Below the pieces are notes generated by a model, which saw nothing but the letters and a program-made list of their open reading frames with translations, was not told the DNA's origin and did no database searches. Positions 46,201-55,190 of a DNA stretch of 64,000 bases are shown here, one piece after another. Position 1 is the first letter of the stretch. Each line of letters starts with the position of its first letter. The position numbers and the translations under genes are program-made. The stretch is from Zopfochytrium polystomum (taxonomy: Eukaryota > Chytridiomycota > Chytridiomycetes > Chytridiales > Chytridiaceae), in contig JAIVFJ010000070.1 of the NCBI GenBank assembly GCA_025765615.1, positions 1 through 64,000 on the forward strand, written 5' to 3'.

Positions 46201-48902
46201 TACTGCACCTCTTTTCCCAATGCCCTCCTCCATCACCCCATGACCCATAACTTCCCTGACTTTTACAATGAATACTGCTCTGACATGATTGTTGACCTCA
46301 ACTCTCGCTTGAACTCCCCCTCTCTCATTGGCCACATAAGCCGTATCATGATGCACCGCCTCCAACTTGACCTGGCCTCTGGAGCTCCAGTTTTCTCACA
46401 TCCCTTACCCTTGTCCCAGCCAAAAAAACACTTCACCAAGTCTCTCATTCCCCTCCTTTTTAACCAACAAACATCCTTCCAATACTCTGGTCCACCCCTA
46501 TTTTCTGTTCATGCTCACTCCATCAACTCATTAGTTCCTTGGCATATTTTTCTCAAAGTGCTTCCCACTCTCCGTTCACACTCAGTCTTCTTTTTTGAAC
46601 AACTTTTTGACCTCCGCCTCACCAGTCCTTCTTACAAAGACAGCTCTCTCCCTGACAAACTCTGTGAAGTGTACCACATCATTAAGACCTTTATTTTTGC
46701 TGCTCCCACCTTTGGCTCTCCAGTCTTTTACCACAGCCCTCCTGATGGTCCTCTTTACAATCCCTTTTACCCATCTTCTTTGGATCCCCTTCACCATCCC
46801 CCCCTTGCTCGTGGCAGTTTTTTCCGTCTGATGACCCCACCACAAGTGGAATTCTTCCGCATTGTTAACTGGACTCACACACTCCCAAACCCCCAACTCC
46901 TTTCTCATCACTACTCCAGGCTCCCTGAACGCCTTCACCCTTCCTCCCACAATTTCCACTTGGTTCAATGCCTTGGCTGCCCCATTGGCTCCCCCCCATT
47001 CTCTTACCCCTGCAGCAAGCACATCTCTCCCTACAATCCAACTTCCCTTGCACACTCCACCTACACAGTCCCCATCAGCAGCCGCACAACTGCTACTGCA
47101 ACTCGACCCTCCCAGCCCATCTTCTTTGTTAACTCACCTTCCCCCACCACCGTTTTCACACCCACACCTTTCCCACTCCTCACCTCCCGCCACTCCACTT
47201 TCAATCCAGCTCCCTTCACAAATCCCTGCTATCAACCAATGGACGTGCCCCTTCTCCCTGCTGACCTTGCCCATACCCACCCATCCTTGACCTTTGACAC
47301 CGATGGCTCCCTTCGCGAGGAGGGCTTCATGGCTGGCTCTGTTGTTTGCCTTGAGCTTAACTTTGAATTTTCTTTTGCCCTCCCTCCACTCTCTGCCTCT
47401 TCCACAACTGCTGAAATTGCTGCTCTCCTTGCTGCCCTCACCATCACTGCAAAGCTTTCCCTGCCCCTCACTTTTCGACTTGACAATCTTGGAGTGGTTC
47501 ACACCTTTGAGAAACTCTTTCCCCTCAAACTCCTTTAGTCCCCATCCACACAGCGAGCTCAACACACCTCCTCTCTCTGATTCCCTCCATCGTCTTTTGC
47601 ACACCACTTCCCACCCCACCCTTTGGGCATGTGTTGCAGCCACTCTACAGTCTTGGATTGGCCCCCCTCCACAAGTTTCCTGGGTTCGTGGACACAACGG
47701 CGACGCTGGCAACGAACGAGCAGACAAGCTGGCATCATCTGTACCCTTGACTTCCGACCCAACTTTGTTACCAATCCTCTCACAACAGATCCTCCCAGCC
47801 ACTGCCTTCATCTCAAATACCCCCATCTTGGGCCAACTTCGACGACAACTGCGACTCCTCACAGGTCTCTCTCACCATTTTGCACTTCTGAACACCTCAG
47901 CCTTTGCCCACATCACCCACAACCCTGACCTAGTTCATTGGGAAGCCACATTTCTTGTTCTCCACTCTGGAATTAAACCCTCTTCCCTCTTTGGCACCCT
48001 CCCTGGCTCTGCTCGTCGCAAGTATCGACTTCAAATCCTCAGCAACACTTTGCCCACCCAAAAAGTTCTACACCAACGACACCCTCAAGTCTACCCTGAT
48101 GGGCTCTGCCGTCGATGCCACCACGCTCTGGAAACCACAGAGCATGTCTGGCAATGCCCTGCAGCTGCTGACGCCATTGCCATGATTCGCAACACCTTTG
48201 CTGAAACTCTTTCCTCCTCTGTTCCTCCTGCACCTCATGGTCGCTCTCCTCCCCAAGCCCATCCCATTTACTGGCTCTCCCGCCCTGAATTTCTCTTTGA
48301 TGATCAATCTTGTATCAATTTTTCCTCCCTCCTTCGTGGCTTCATCCCTCAATCCTTTTATGACACCTTATTCTCACGTGATAACCCTGCTGCCTCTGTC
48401 CTTAAAACCCTTGTCACCGCTTTCCATCAGCTCCTTCTTGACGCCCATCGACTTATTTGGATCCCCCGCTGTGACGACACTATCTCTTGGGAGAAGTCAA
48501 AGTCCATCAAGCCCTCTGACAAGCGCTCCAAGCCCCGCAGATCCCCTCCACCAAATTCCCAGGCCTCTCACCCTCGTTCCACGGCCTCTCACCCACTGTC
48601 TTCTCCAAACATCAACTCTTCCCTCCCTCCCACTCCATCATCCCACAGAACTCGTAACAGCTCCTCACAACCCCTCTCAACCTCACTGCACCACGTGTAG
48701 TCGCCGGCACTCCACTGACACTTGCCCAGGCATCTGGCTTTTGCGCACCAAGGCTTCTTCCAGATGGATTGACCACTACCTCGGCCGCATAAAACTTGTT
48801 GCAGGCATTATCTGGCTTCACCACACAATACAACTCCCCTCACGCCAACAAGCAAGAGCCACTCGTCACCCATCTCCTGCTGAGCCCCCTGACGTTCACT
48901 GA
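43241..48902 (+). pseudogene. LINE-d ORF2, frameshifted
   Basis: Endonuclease, reverse transcriptase, RNase H and zinc motif, spread over five frames. Endonuclease blocks: TWNIRRAF, IQETGCS, FGDWNAI, RLDSIWLS, DTSDHLPF. RT blocks: NKAPGPSQISRELLL, NLRPISLCELAAKVVQ, LNDIKKAFDSAPVAGL, QQGSLEGPLDW, FALVDDTN. RNase H: TFDTDGSLREEGF, STTAEIAALLA, RLDNLGVVH, VRGHNGDAGNERADKLA. Single-base insertions relative to LINE-b lie near 44960, 46106, 47521 and 48672. The catalytic residues survive, so the copy probably decayed after insertion or arrived as a defective transcript. Confidence 0.93.
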
Positions 48903-49212
48903 GCCACTGTTGCCCTTCTCAATCTTGACATGGGCTGCTGCCTAATCTGACTTATCCCAACCCTCCGATCTTTCACAGATGCTCCCCTCTCTTACACTGA
49001 CATCCTTCAGACTCACTTCTCTATTTTCTTGATTCTGTGTTTTCCCCTTCTCCTTTGATCATTGTGGCTTTATGTGCGGTGGAGATGCCTGACGACCCTG
49101 TAAGTCCGTAGCGCATGGGGTGGGTTTGCTGAGGTGATACCTGGACGTAGTCCATTACGGTTCACCGTTGATGGCTCTTTCTCTTCCCGCCAGCCCCTCT
49201 GGGGCTGGAACA

Positions 49213-49273
<61 letters not shown>

Positions 49274-49286
49274 AAGGAGTTGATGA

Positions 49287-52200
49287 TCTTGAGCTTATGT
49301 AAGTGTGAAGCCGCAGCAGGAGCTTGGACATTGGATAGGGTCTCTTGTCCCAGAAGATCTCCTCTTGGATTGAAGCCATAGGTTGCAAAGAAAGGAGATA
49401 GCTGGGTGCTTGAGTGGAGAGAATTGTTGAGAGCAAATTCTGCCAGTGGAAGGAGGGTGGGCCAATCATCCTGTTGATAGCTGACATAGCACCTCAAATA
49501 CTGCTCCAGAGTCTGGTTTGTTCTTTCTGTTTGTCCATCAGTCTGAGGGTGATAAGCAGTTGACAGTTGAGACTTGATTCCAAGGGCTGCTGTGAGTGCT
49601 TTCCAAAATTGAGATCTGAACTGTGGTCCTCTGTCACTGACGATTGACTGAGGCAGCCCATGGAGCCTGAATATGTGCTGCAAAAACAGGTCTGCTGTTC
49701 CTTGTGCATCTATATTCTCAGTGCAGGGGATGAAATGGGCCAACTTTGTCCTTCTGCAGATGACAACAAGGATAGAGTCAAATCCATGGGATGGGGGCAG
49801 TTTCACAATGAAGTCCATGGATATTGATGACCAAGGGCTGATGGCAATTGGGAGGGGCTCCAGAAGTCCATAGGGCTTGTGTCTGCTGGATTTGTTTCTT
49901 TGACAGGTTTCACAGCTGCTGACATAGTTCTTGATGTACTTCCTCATGCCTGGCCAGTAGAAGTCTCTGGAAACAAGCTCATATGTCTTGTGCTCTCCTG
50001 GGTGTCCAGCTGTTGCTGCATCATGCCTTGTCTTGAGTATCTCAAGTTTTTCCTCTTCTTGGCTGATTTGAATCTTGTGAGGCTTGGGGTCCTTGGAAAT
50101 AGCATTGGCCCACACACTGTCAGGAAGCAATGAAAGGTGTGTCTTGGATGGTGGGGTGAAACCATCTCCCCCTTCAGGTGCAAGGTCTGTTCTTCTTGAC
50201 AGGGCATCAGCCACAGTGTTAAGGTGGCCAGGAGAATAGCACAGCTTAAAGTCATACTCAGAGAGCAGTTCAGCCCACCTGGCATGCCTCTGCTTGAGCA
50301 ACCTCCTTGCCCTGAAGAAGGTGAGGTTCTTGTGATCCGAATAGACAGAGATGTTTTTAGAACCAGCCAAGTAGTGTCTCCAGAATTTGAATGCTTCCAC
50401 AATTGCAAGCAACTCCTTGTCATGGACTGTGTAGTTACACTCAGCACTGTTCAGCTTCCTGGAGTAATATGCCACTGGATGCAGAGGAGCAGAGGGGTCC
50501 TGAGAGCTTGGCTGGGACAGAACAGCACCGAGGGCATAGTCTGAGGCATCAGTTTCCAAGGTGAAGGGAAGCAAGGGATCCACATGCCTAAGGAGTGGTG
50601 CACTTGTGGTTGCTGTCTTAAGAGCTAGCCAGGCTTGCTCTGCTGCTGGGGTCCATTCAAACTTGGTGGTCTTCTTGGTGAGATCAGTGAGAGGCTTGGC
50701 TATGGCAGAATAGTTGGCAATGAAGGTTCTGTAGAAGTTGCAAAACCCAAGGAAGCTTTGAACATCCTTGATGGAATTTGGAGCCTTCCATTCAAGAATA
50801 GTTTGGATCTTATCTGGTGCCATGGAGATCCCTTTGTCAGACACAATGAACCCCAAAAACTCAATGGAGGTCTTGTGGAATTCACACTTCTCCAGCTTTG
50901 CATAGAGGTGATGCTGTCTGAGTCTCTCCAAGACAGTCTTGACATGTCCCATATGGCTTGCAGTGTCAGATGAAAATACCAGGATATCATCCAGGTAGAC
51001 AATGACAAAAAGGTCCAGAATATCCCTGAAGATGTCATTCATCATGCCTTGGAAAATAGCTGGAGCATTGGTAAGTCCAAAGGGCATAACCAAGTACTCA
51101 AAGTGACCGTATTTGCATCTGAAGGCAGTCTTCCATTGATCCTGGGGCTTAATTCTGACCAAATTGTAGGCACCTCTGAGGTCAATCTTGGAAAATATCC
51201 TTGCATGGCTCAGTTTGTCCAGTAATTCAGAGATGAGAGGCAGTGGATAGCGGTTCTTGACTGTCATCTCATTGAGATCTCTGTAGTCCACACAGGGTCT
51301 CAGTCCCCCATCCTTCTTCTTGACAAAAAAGATGGGAGCTCCAGCTGGTGACTTGGAAGGTTGGATGAATCCCTTGTTCAGCATTTCTTCAATGTATTCT
51401 TGGAGGGCCTTGGCTTCTGGTGGAGAGAGGTGGTACAGTGGCTTGAAAGGTGGGCTGCAAGTTTCATCCTTGAGTGGGATTTCACAGTCATAAGGCCTCT
51501 GAGCTGGTAGCAGGTCTGCCTTGGTCTTGGAAAACACATCAGCATAAGGGAGATATTCTTTTGGTAGCTTGGATGCCAGCAAAAGGTCTGATGGGTCCAG
51601 GTTGTCGTGCTCCTCAGCAGTGGGGCTTGAATTCTTGACTGAGAACTGTGATTCTTGAATCTTTGACTGAGAGTTCTGTTCTTGGCAAAGACTGTGAGCT
51701 GTGGAACTTGAATCTTGAATGTGGACTGTGAACTGTGGTACTTGAATCTTTGACTGTGGGTTCTGTGAACAAGAGTCATGGCCATGACTGTGAGCTCTAT
51801 GAGCTCTACTTGAATCTTGACTGTGAACTGTGAACTGTGGAACTTGAGTCTTGGCTGGCTGTGAATCTTGAATCAAGGGCTTGAGAGCATGAGACTTGGG
51901 GGCTTGACTTGAGTTTTGGGTGACTGTTCCGATTGGTGGAGGTTGGACTTGACCAGTGACCCAATCAATGGCAGGGTTCTGGGTTTGCAGCCATGGTAAT
52001 CCCAGGATGACAGAGAATGTGGGTGAGCCAAGATCCAATACTTCCAGATTGACCATGGATGGTGGAAAGTCTTGGATGTGGAGGTTTAGCTTGGTTTCAT
52101 GGCTGATTTCCTTGAACAGAGCATGATTGGCAAAGTGGACCTTGAGGGGTGTGGATTTCTTGATCGTAGGAATGGCACAAGACTTGGCAAGGGTGGCATC

Positions 52201-52464
52201 AATGATGTTGCAGGATGATCCAGAGTCTATAAGGGCCTTGGTTGTGATGGTTGACTTGGGTGAGAGTTGAATCTTGACATCCATGGTGAGTTGGTGGGGC
52301 TTGGAATCTGAGGTGTTTGTGGTGCTGGTGGTGGTGATGAAACAGGGGCAGCTTGGAGGAGGGTCCAGGGAATTGCCCCTCAGTGAGCCTGGACCTGGGA
52401 GTTTGGGTGCTTCTTCCTTGGGCAGTCCTTGACAGCATGCTCCTTGGAGCCACAGTAAAAACAC
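49287..52464 (-). pseudogene. G1 pol, main part (protease, RT, RNase H, integrase)
   Basis: About 1,060 residues up to the LINE insertion. Protease ALIDSGSSCNII near residue 78; RT with CVDYRDLNEMTVKNRYPLPL and the catalytic IVYLDDILVFS near 490; RNase H with LETDASDYALGAVLSQ near 637; integrase HHCC zinc domain (AGHPGEHKTYE to CETCQRNK, about 815-858); DDE triad in SMDFIV, VSDRGPQF and DGQTERTN (about 885-985). No stop or frameshift was seen. Pol lies in the -1 frame relative to gag and overlaps it by 85 bp, so expression probably needs ribosomal frameshifting. The LINE enters within the integrase C-terminal region. Confidence 0.94.
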
Positions 52465-53303
52465 AGTCCCTGCTGGGCCCTCCTTGCTTTCTCCTCTTGG
52501 CTCAGAGGACCCTTGGGAAGTGTCTCAACTGCATCCACTTGCATGGGTTCAGGAACTGTAAGAGCTTGAGGAACTGGGGTAGGTCTTGATGTAGTTCCTA
52601 CTTGTCTTTGCTTCAGCCTCTTGGAGTAGAGTCTGTTGTCAATCTTGATGGCAAGGAGAATGTACTCTTCCAAGGTCTCAGGGATGTGCAGAGACTGGGA
52701 GAGCATGTCTTGGATAGACTCATGGAGACCATCATGGTACAGCTCCATCAGAGCTGCATCATTGTATCCAGAGTCTCTGGCTAGTTGCTTGAATTGGTTG
52801 GTGTAGGCCACACAAGATTGCTTTCCTTGCTTGATATGCTTGAGCTTGGATCTTGCTGTCCAAGATGCGTAGGGGTCACCAAAGGTAGCTTCCAGCCCCT
52901 CCCAGAGCTCTTGCAGGGTGGTGGGTGTGCTTGGGAGAGATCTGTACCATGATTGAGCTTGACCAGACAGGAGGGTGCTTGTGAAAAGAACCTTGACTTG
53001 CTCACTGGGAAATCTTGAAGGTTGGAGAAGGATGACATTCTCCACAGTGGCCATGAAGTTCCTAAGGTCTTTGGCCAGCCCAGTGAACTTGTCAGGACTG
53101 GGAACCTTGGGCTCTCTTGCTTGGTTGGCTTGAGGCAGGGGAAGAGCTTGATGTTCTTGTTGGTGAAGTTGTTGTTGAAGCTGGTGCTGCTGGTGAAGGA
53201 CTTGTTCTTGAAGTTGGTGTGTCTGTCTTGAGAGGGCTTGTAATTGGTCCATCAAGGCTTGGAAGGCAGTTGCATCAGGGAAGGTGTTGTTTGGGTCAGA
53301 CAT
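52380..53303 (-). CDS. G1 gag
   Basis: 307-residue capsid/nucleocapsid protein. Starts MSDPNNTFPDATAFQALMDQ, then a Gln-rich coiled coil (about residues 20-55), a retrotransposon Gag core (FTGLAKDLRNFMATVENVIL, then QVKVLFTSTLLSGQAQSWY) and a CCHC knuckle GLCFYCGSKEHAVKDCPRK near the end. The ATG at 53303 lies 27 bp after the predicted primer site. No defects seen. Confidence 0.92.
   Translation of the reverse strand: MSDPNNTFPDATAFQALMDQLQALSRQTHQLQEQVLHQQHQLQQQLHQQEHQALPLPQANQAREPKVPSPDKFTGLAKDLRNFMATVENVILLQPSRFPSEQVKVLFTSTLLSGQAQSWYRSLPSTPTTLQELWEGLEATFGDPYASWTARSKLKHIKQGKQSCVAYTNQFKQLARDSGYNDAALMELYHDGLHESIQDMLSQSLHIPETLEEYILLAIKIDNRLYSKRLKQRQVGTTSRPTPVPQALTVPEPMQVDAVETLPKGPLSQEEKARRAQQGLCFYCGSKEHAVKDCPRKKHPNSQVQAH
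52401..52407 (-). promoter_or_regulatory. Candidate -1 frameshift site CCCAAAC
   Basis: In the gag frame the codons are CAC-CCA-AAC, so the heptamer is C CCA AAC, the X XXY YYZ pattern. Slippage by -1 continues CTC-CCA-GGT, which is exactly the pol frame (LPGPG). It lies inside the 85-bp overlap. No downstream pseudoknot was modelled. Confidence 0.6.
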
Positions 53304-53330
53304 GATGGCAGAGAGTAGTGGGAGAGGGTG

Positions 53331-53341
53331 AAGTGAATTAT
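53331..53341 (-). promoter_or_regulatory. G1 self-primer binding site
   Basis: ATAATTCACTT, two bases downstream of the 5' LTR on the sense strand, is exactly complementary over 11 bases to AAGTGAATTAT in the LTR (53414-53424), about 35 bp after the TATA box. This matches the Tf1/sushi mode, in which the RNA 5' end folds back to prime reverse transcription. No tRNA-like primer site is apparent. Confidence 0.75.
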
Positions 53342-53343
53342 GA

Positions 53344-53651
53344 TGTCAGGAACAGGGCAGGACAGGACAAGGCAGACAAGGAACTGAGAGGAGTGATGAT
53401 TGTATTGGAAACAATAATTCACTTGAGGGATGGGACAGGTCCCCCATCCCCCTTTTATACCTTTTGAGAGTCTTCCTTGTCAAGACTCAAAGAAAGTTCC
53501 AGAAAGAGCAATTAGTAATACAATGATACCAATGATACCAATGACAACAAGACAAGTCAGGAAAGCAAAGAAGGTTCCAGAAGGTTCCACAAGGTTCCAT
53601 GAAGGAATGTTCTAGAAGGTTCCAGAGGTTTCCAGAGGGTGATTCATAACA
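53344..53651 (-). repeat. G1 5' LTR (308 bp)
   Basis: Sense TGTTATGAATC to GTTCCTGACA. U3 holds alternating GAA/TTC pentamers (about 53575-53640), then TATAAAAG (53452-53459), then the self-primer segment. It is bordered by the CATAG target duplication. Confidence 0.97.
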
Positions 53652-53668
53652 CATAGGGTACTGGGGGG

Positions 53669-55190
53669 TGTGAGACTATACTCACTCCTTTGACCCTGGA
53701 ATCTGGGCCATAGAGTGAGGGAAAGCAAATAATAGGCTAAAACTAACTTTATTGGACTGTTGTCTAGGGGGTGTTTCAACCCTACTACTTGCCTAGTCCA
53801 CGAAGTATCCCTACTGATCTGTCTAACAGGGGTCTCAAACACAAAGAATGAACACTCATGTTATGAATCACCCTCTGGAAACCTCTGGAACCTTCTAGAA
53901 CTTTCCTTCATGGAACCTTGTGGAACCTTCTGGAACCTTCTTTGCTTTCCTGACTTGTCTTGTTGTCATTGGTATCATTGGTATCATTGCATTACTAATT
54001 GCTCTTTCTGGAACTTTCTTGGAGTCTTGACAAGGAACACTCTCAAAAGGTATAAAAGGGGGATGGGGGACCTGTCCCATCCCTCAAGTGAATTATTGTT
54101 TCCAATACAATCATCACTCCTCTCAGTTCCTTGTCTGCCTTGTCCTGTCCTGCCCTGTTCCTGACAACTCAGAGGGACAATCCCCTGAAGGATCAGTGCC
54201 AGAGCACCAATTACTCACGTGGCTGCAGGCCGATGCAGGGGGAAACAGAAGGGCACTCCCAAGGGCGCAACACAACCGCAGAATAAAGAGAGAGAAGAGG
54301 GAAACAGGGGTTTTTATCTCAGGAACCTAATCTCAAATACAACAGGAGTGGTTAATAGCGACGGGACAGACAGGGCGCGACCTAGCGCCCCTTGTCGCAG
54401 ACGGTGCTGCTGGAGCCCTCGTCGTCGCCAGCGACAGAAAGCAGGGAGTCGACTATGTAGGGGTCGGAAGGTCGCCAGCAGAGAACTCGCACGCGGAAAC
54501 ACCTGCGATCGTACACGCACCCTGCTGGGCTGCGTTGGCACGATCACTCAACCAACAGGCTTTATCGCATCGCACTCGTACTCACACATCTCACTCTCAC
54601 AGCAATAGGACCAAGGCAGGCACTCGCAGATCGAACTCTCAGGTGTGTACCATCTCTCACTACCCTCACCTTTGTGAGCCAGATGGATTTGAAGGGACTC
54701 TGTATTGGTGCCAAAGGACAGAAATCAGATTGAAGAAAAAAAGGAAAAAGAGAAATGGCCCAAAAACAGAGAGAGAGAAAATGGCAAGTCAACCCCCCTG
54801 ACTTGGAGCATCCACCACAAATGCTCTAAGTCCCCCCAACCCTATGCGTGTATGTACAAGTGCTGAAAATAAATAATCAATTAGGCGGGCTTGGGGTAGG
54901 GCCTGTCAGGCACCCCATCCCTAGGCAGTCAGGCAGTCTCTGTTAGTCACCAAAAAAGAAAATATGTTGAAAAAACCGTGGCACAACGGAAACTGTCAAG
55001 ATGAAAGTAGTAAAAGCAGGCCCAATAATAAAGACGGGTTAGCTGCAAGTACACTTTGATAATGCCTTGGAAACTAAAGAACCGTGAATAATAATAGGGG
55101 TCCCAATCCTTGCAGTTTTATGACAGGTACGCTTGTTTTTGCGTATAAAATCCCAAGACTTTATCACTGAGACCTCAGTGTAGTCTCACA
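53669..55190 (-). repeat. LTR-A copy 3, with deletion and LTR insertion
   Basis: Ends TGTGAGACTA/TAGTCTCACA preserved. Relative to copy 2 it lacks 233 bp between two ACACCTG repeats and has gained a solo G1-type LTR (53859-54166). The flanks (GGGG and ATGG) do not form a target duplication, so it may be one end of a rearranged element. Confidence 0.88.
53859..54166 (+). repeat. Solo G1-type LTR in LTR-A copy 3 (308 bp)
   Basis: TGTTATGAATC to CCTGACA, flanked by ACTCA on both sides (53854-53858 and 54167-54171), a 5-bp target duplication. It has the short form of the GAA/TTC array, the TATA box and the self-primer segment. Confidence 0.97.

Larger units (their letters stand above)
40795..49270 (+). 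mobile_element. LINE-d: full-length LINE inserted in G1
   Basis: 8,476 bp from CCAAAAAAACCTTGTCAAG to a pure A-run (49217-49270). The 16-bp target AGGAAGGAGTTGATGA is present at 40779-40794 and 49271-49286, typical of target-primed reverse transcription. Content: 5' UTR with a repeat array, ORF1 (41430-43076), an A-tract (43161-43197), ORF2 (43241 to 48902), and a 3' UTR. Domain order APE endonuclease, RT, RNase H, C-terminal zinc motif fits the Tad/I-like LINEs. Despite the intact tail and target sites, ORF2 has several single-base insertions and is dead. Confidence 0.97.
39885..53656 (-). mobile_element. G1: complete Ty3/gypsy chromovirus, split by a LINE
   Basis: Both LTRs are present (53344-53651 and 39890-40252) and CATAG flanks the whole unit (39885-39889 and 53652-53656). 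Without the LINE and its extra target copy (8,492 bp) the element is about 5,270 bp. Order in the sense direction: 5' LTR, primer site, gag, pol (protease, RT, RNase H, integrase, chromodomain), polypurine tract, 3' LTR. Apart from the LINE insertion in the integrase C-terminus no stop or frameshift was seen in the coding region. The LTRs differ in length, mainly in the number of GAA/TTC units. It belongs to the chromodomain-bearing Tf1/sushi-like branch on domain order and priming site. Confidence 0.96.

Noticed and set aside
53669..55190. Target duplication for LTR-A copy 3
   Set aside because: The flanks GGGG and ATGG do not match at 4 or 5 bp.
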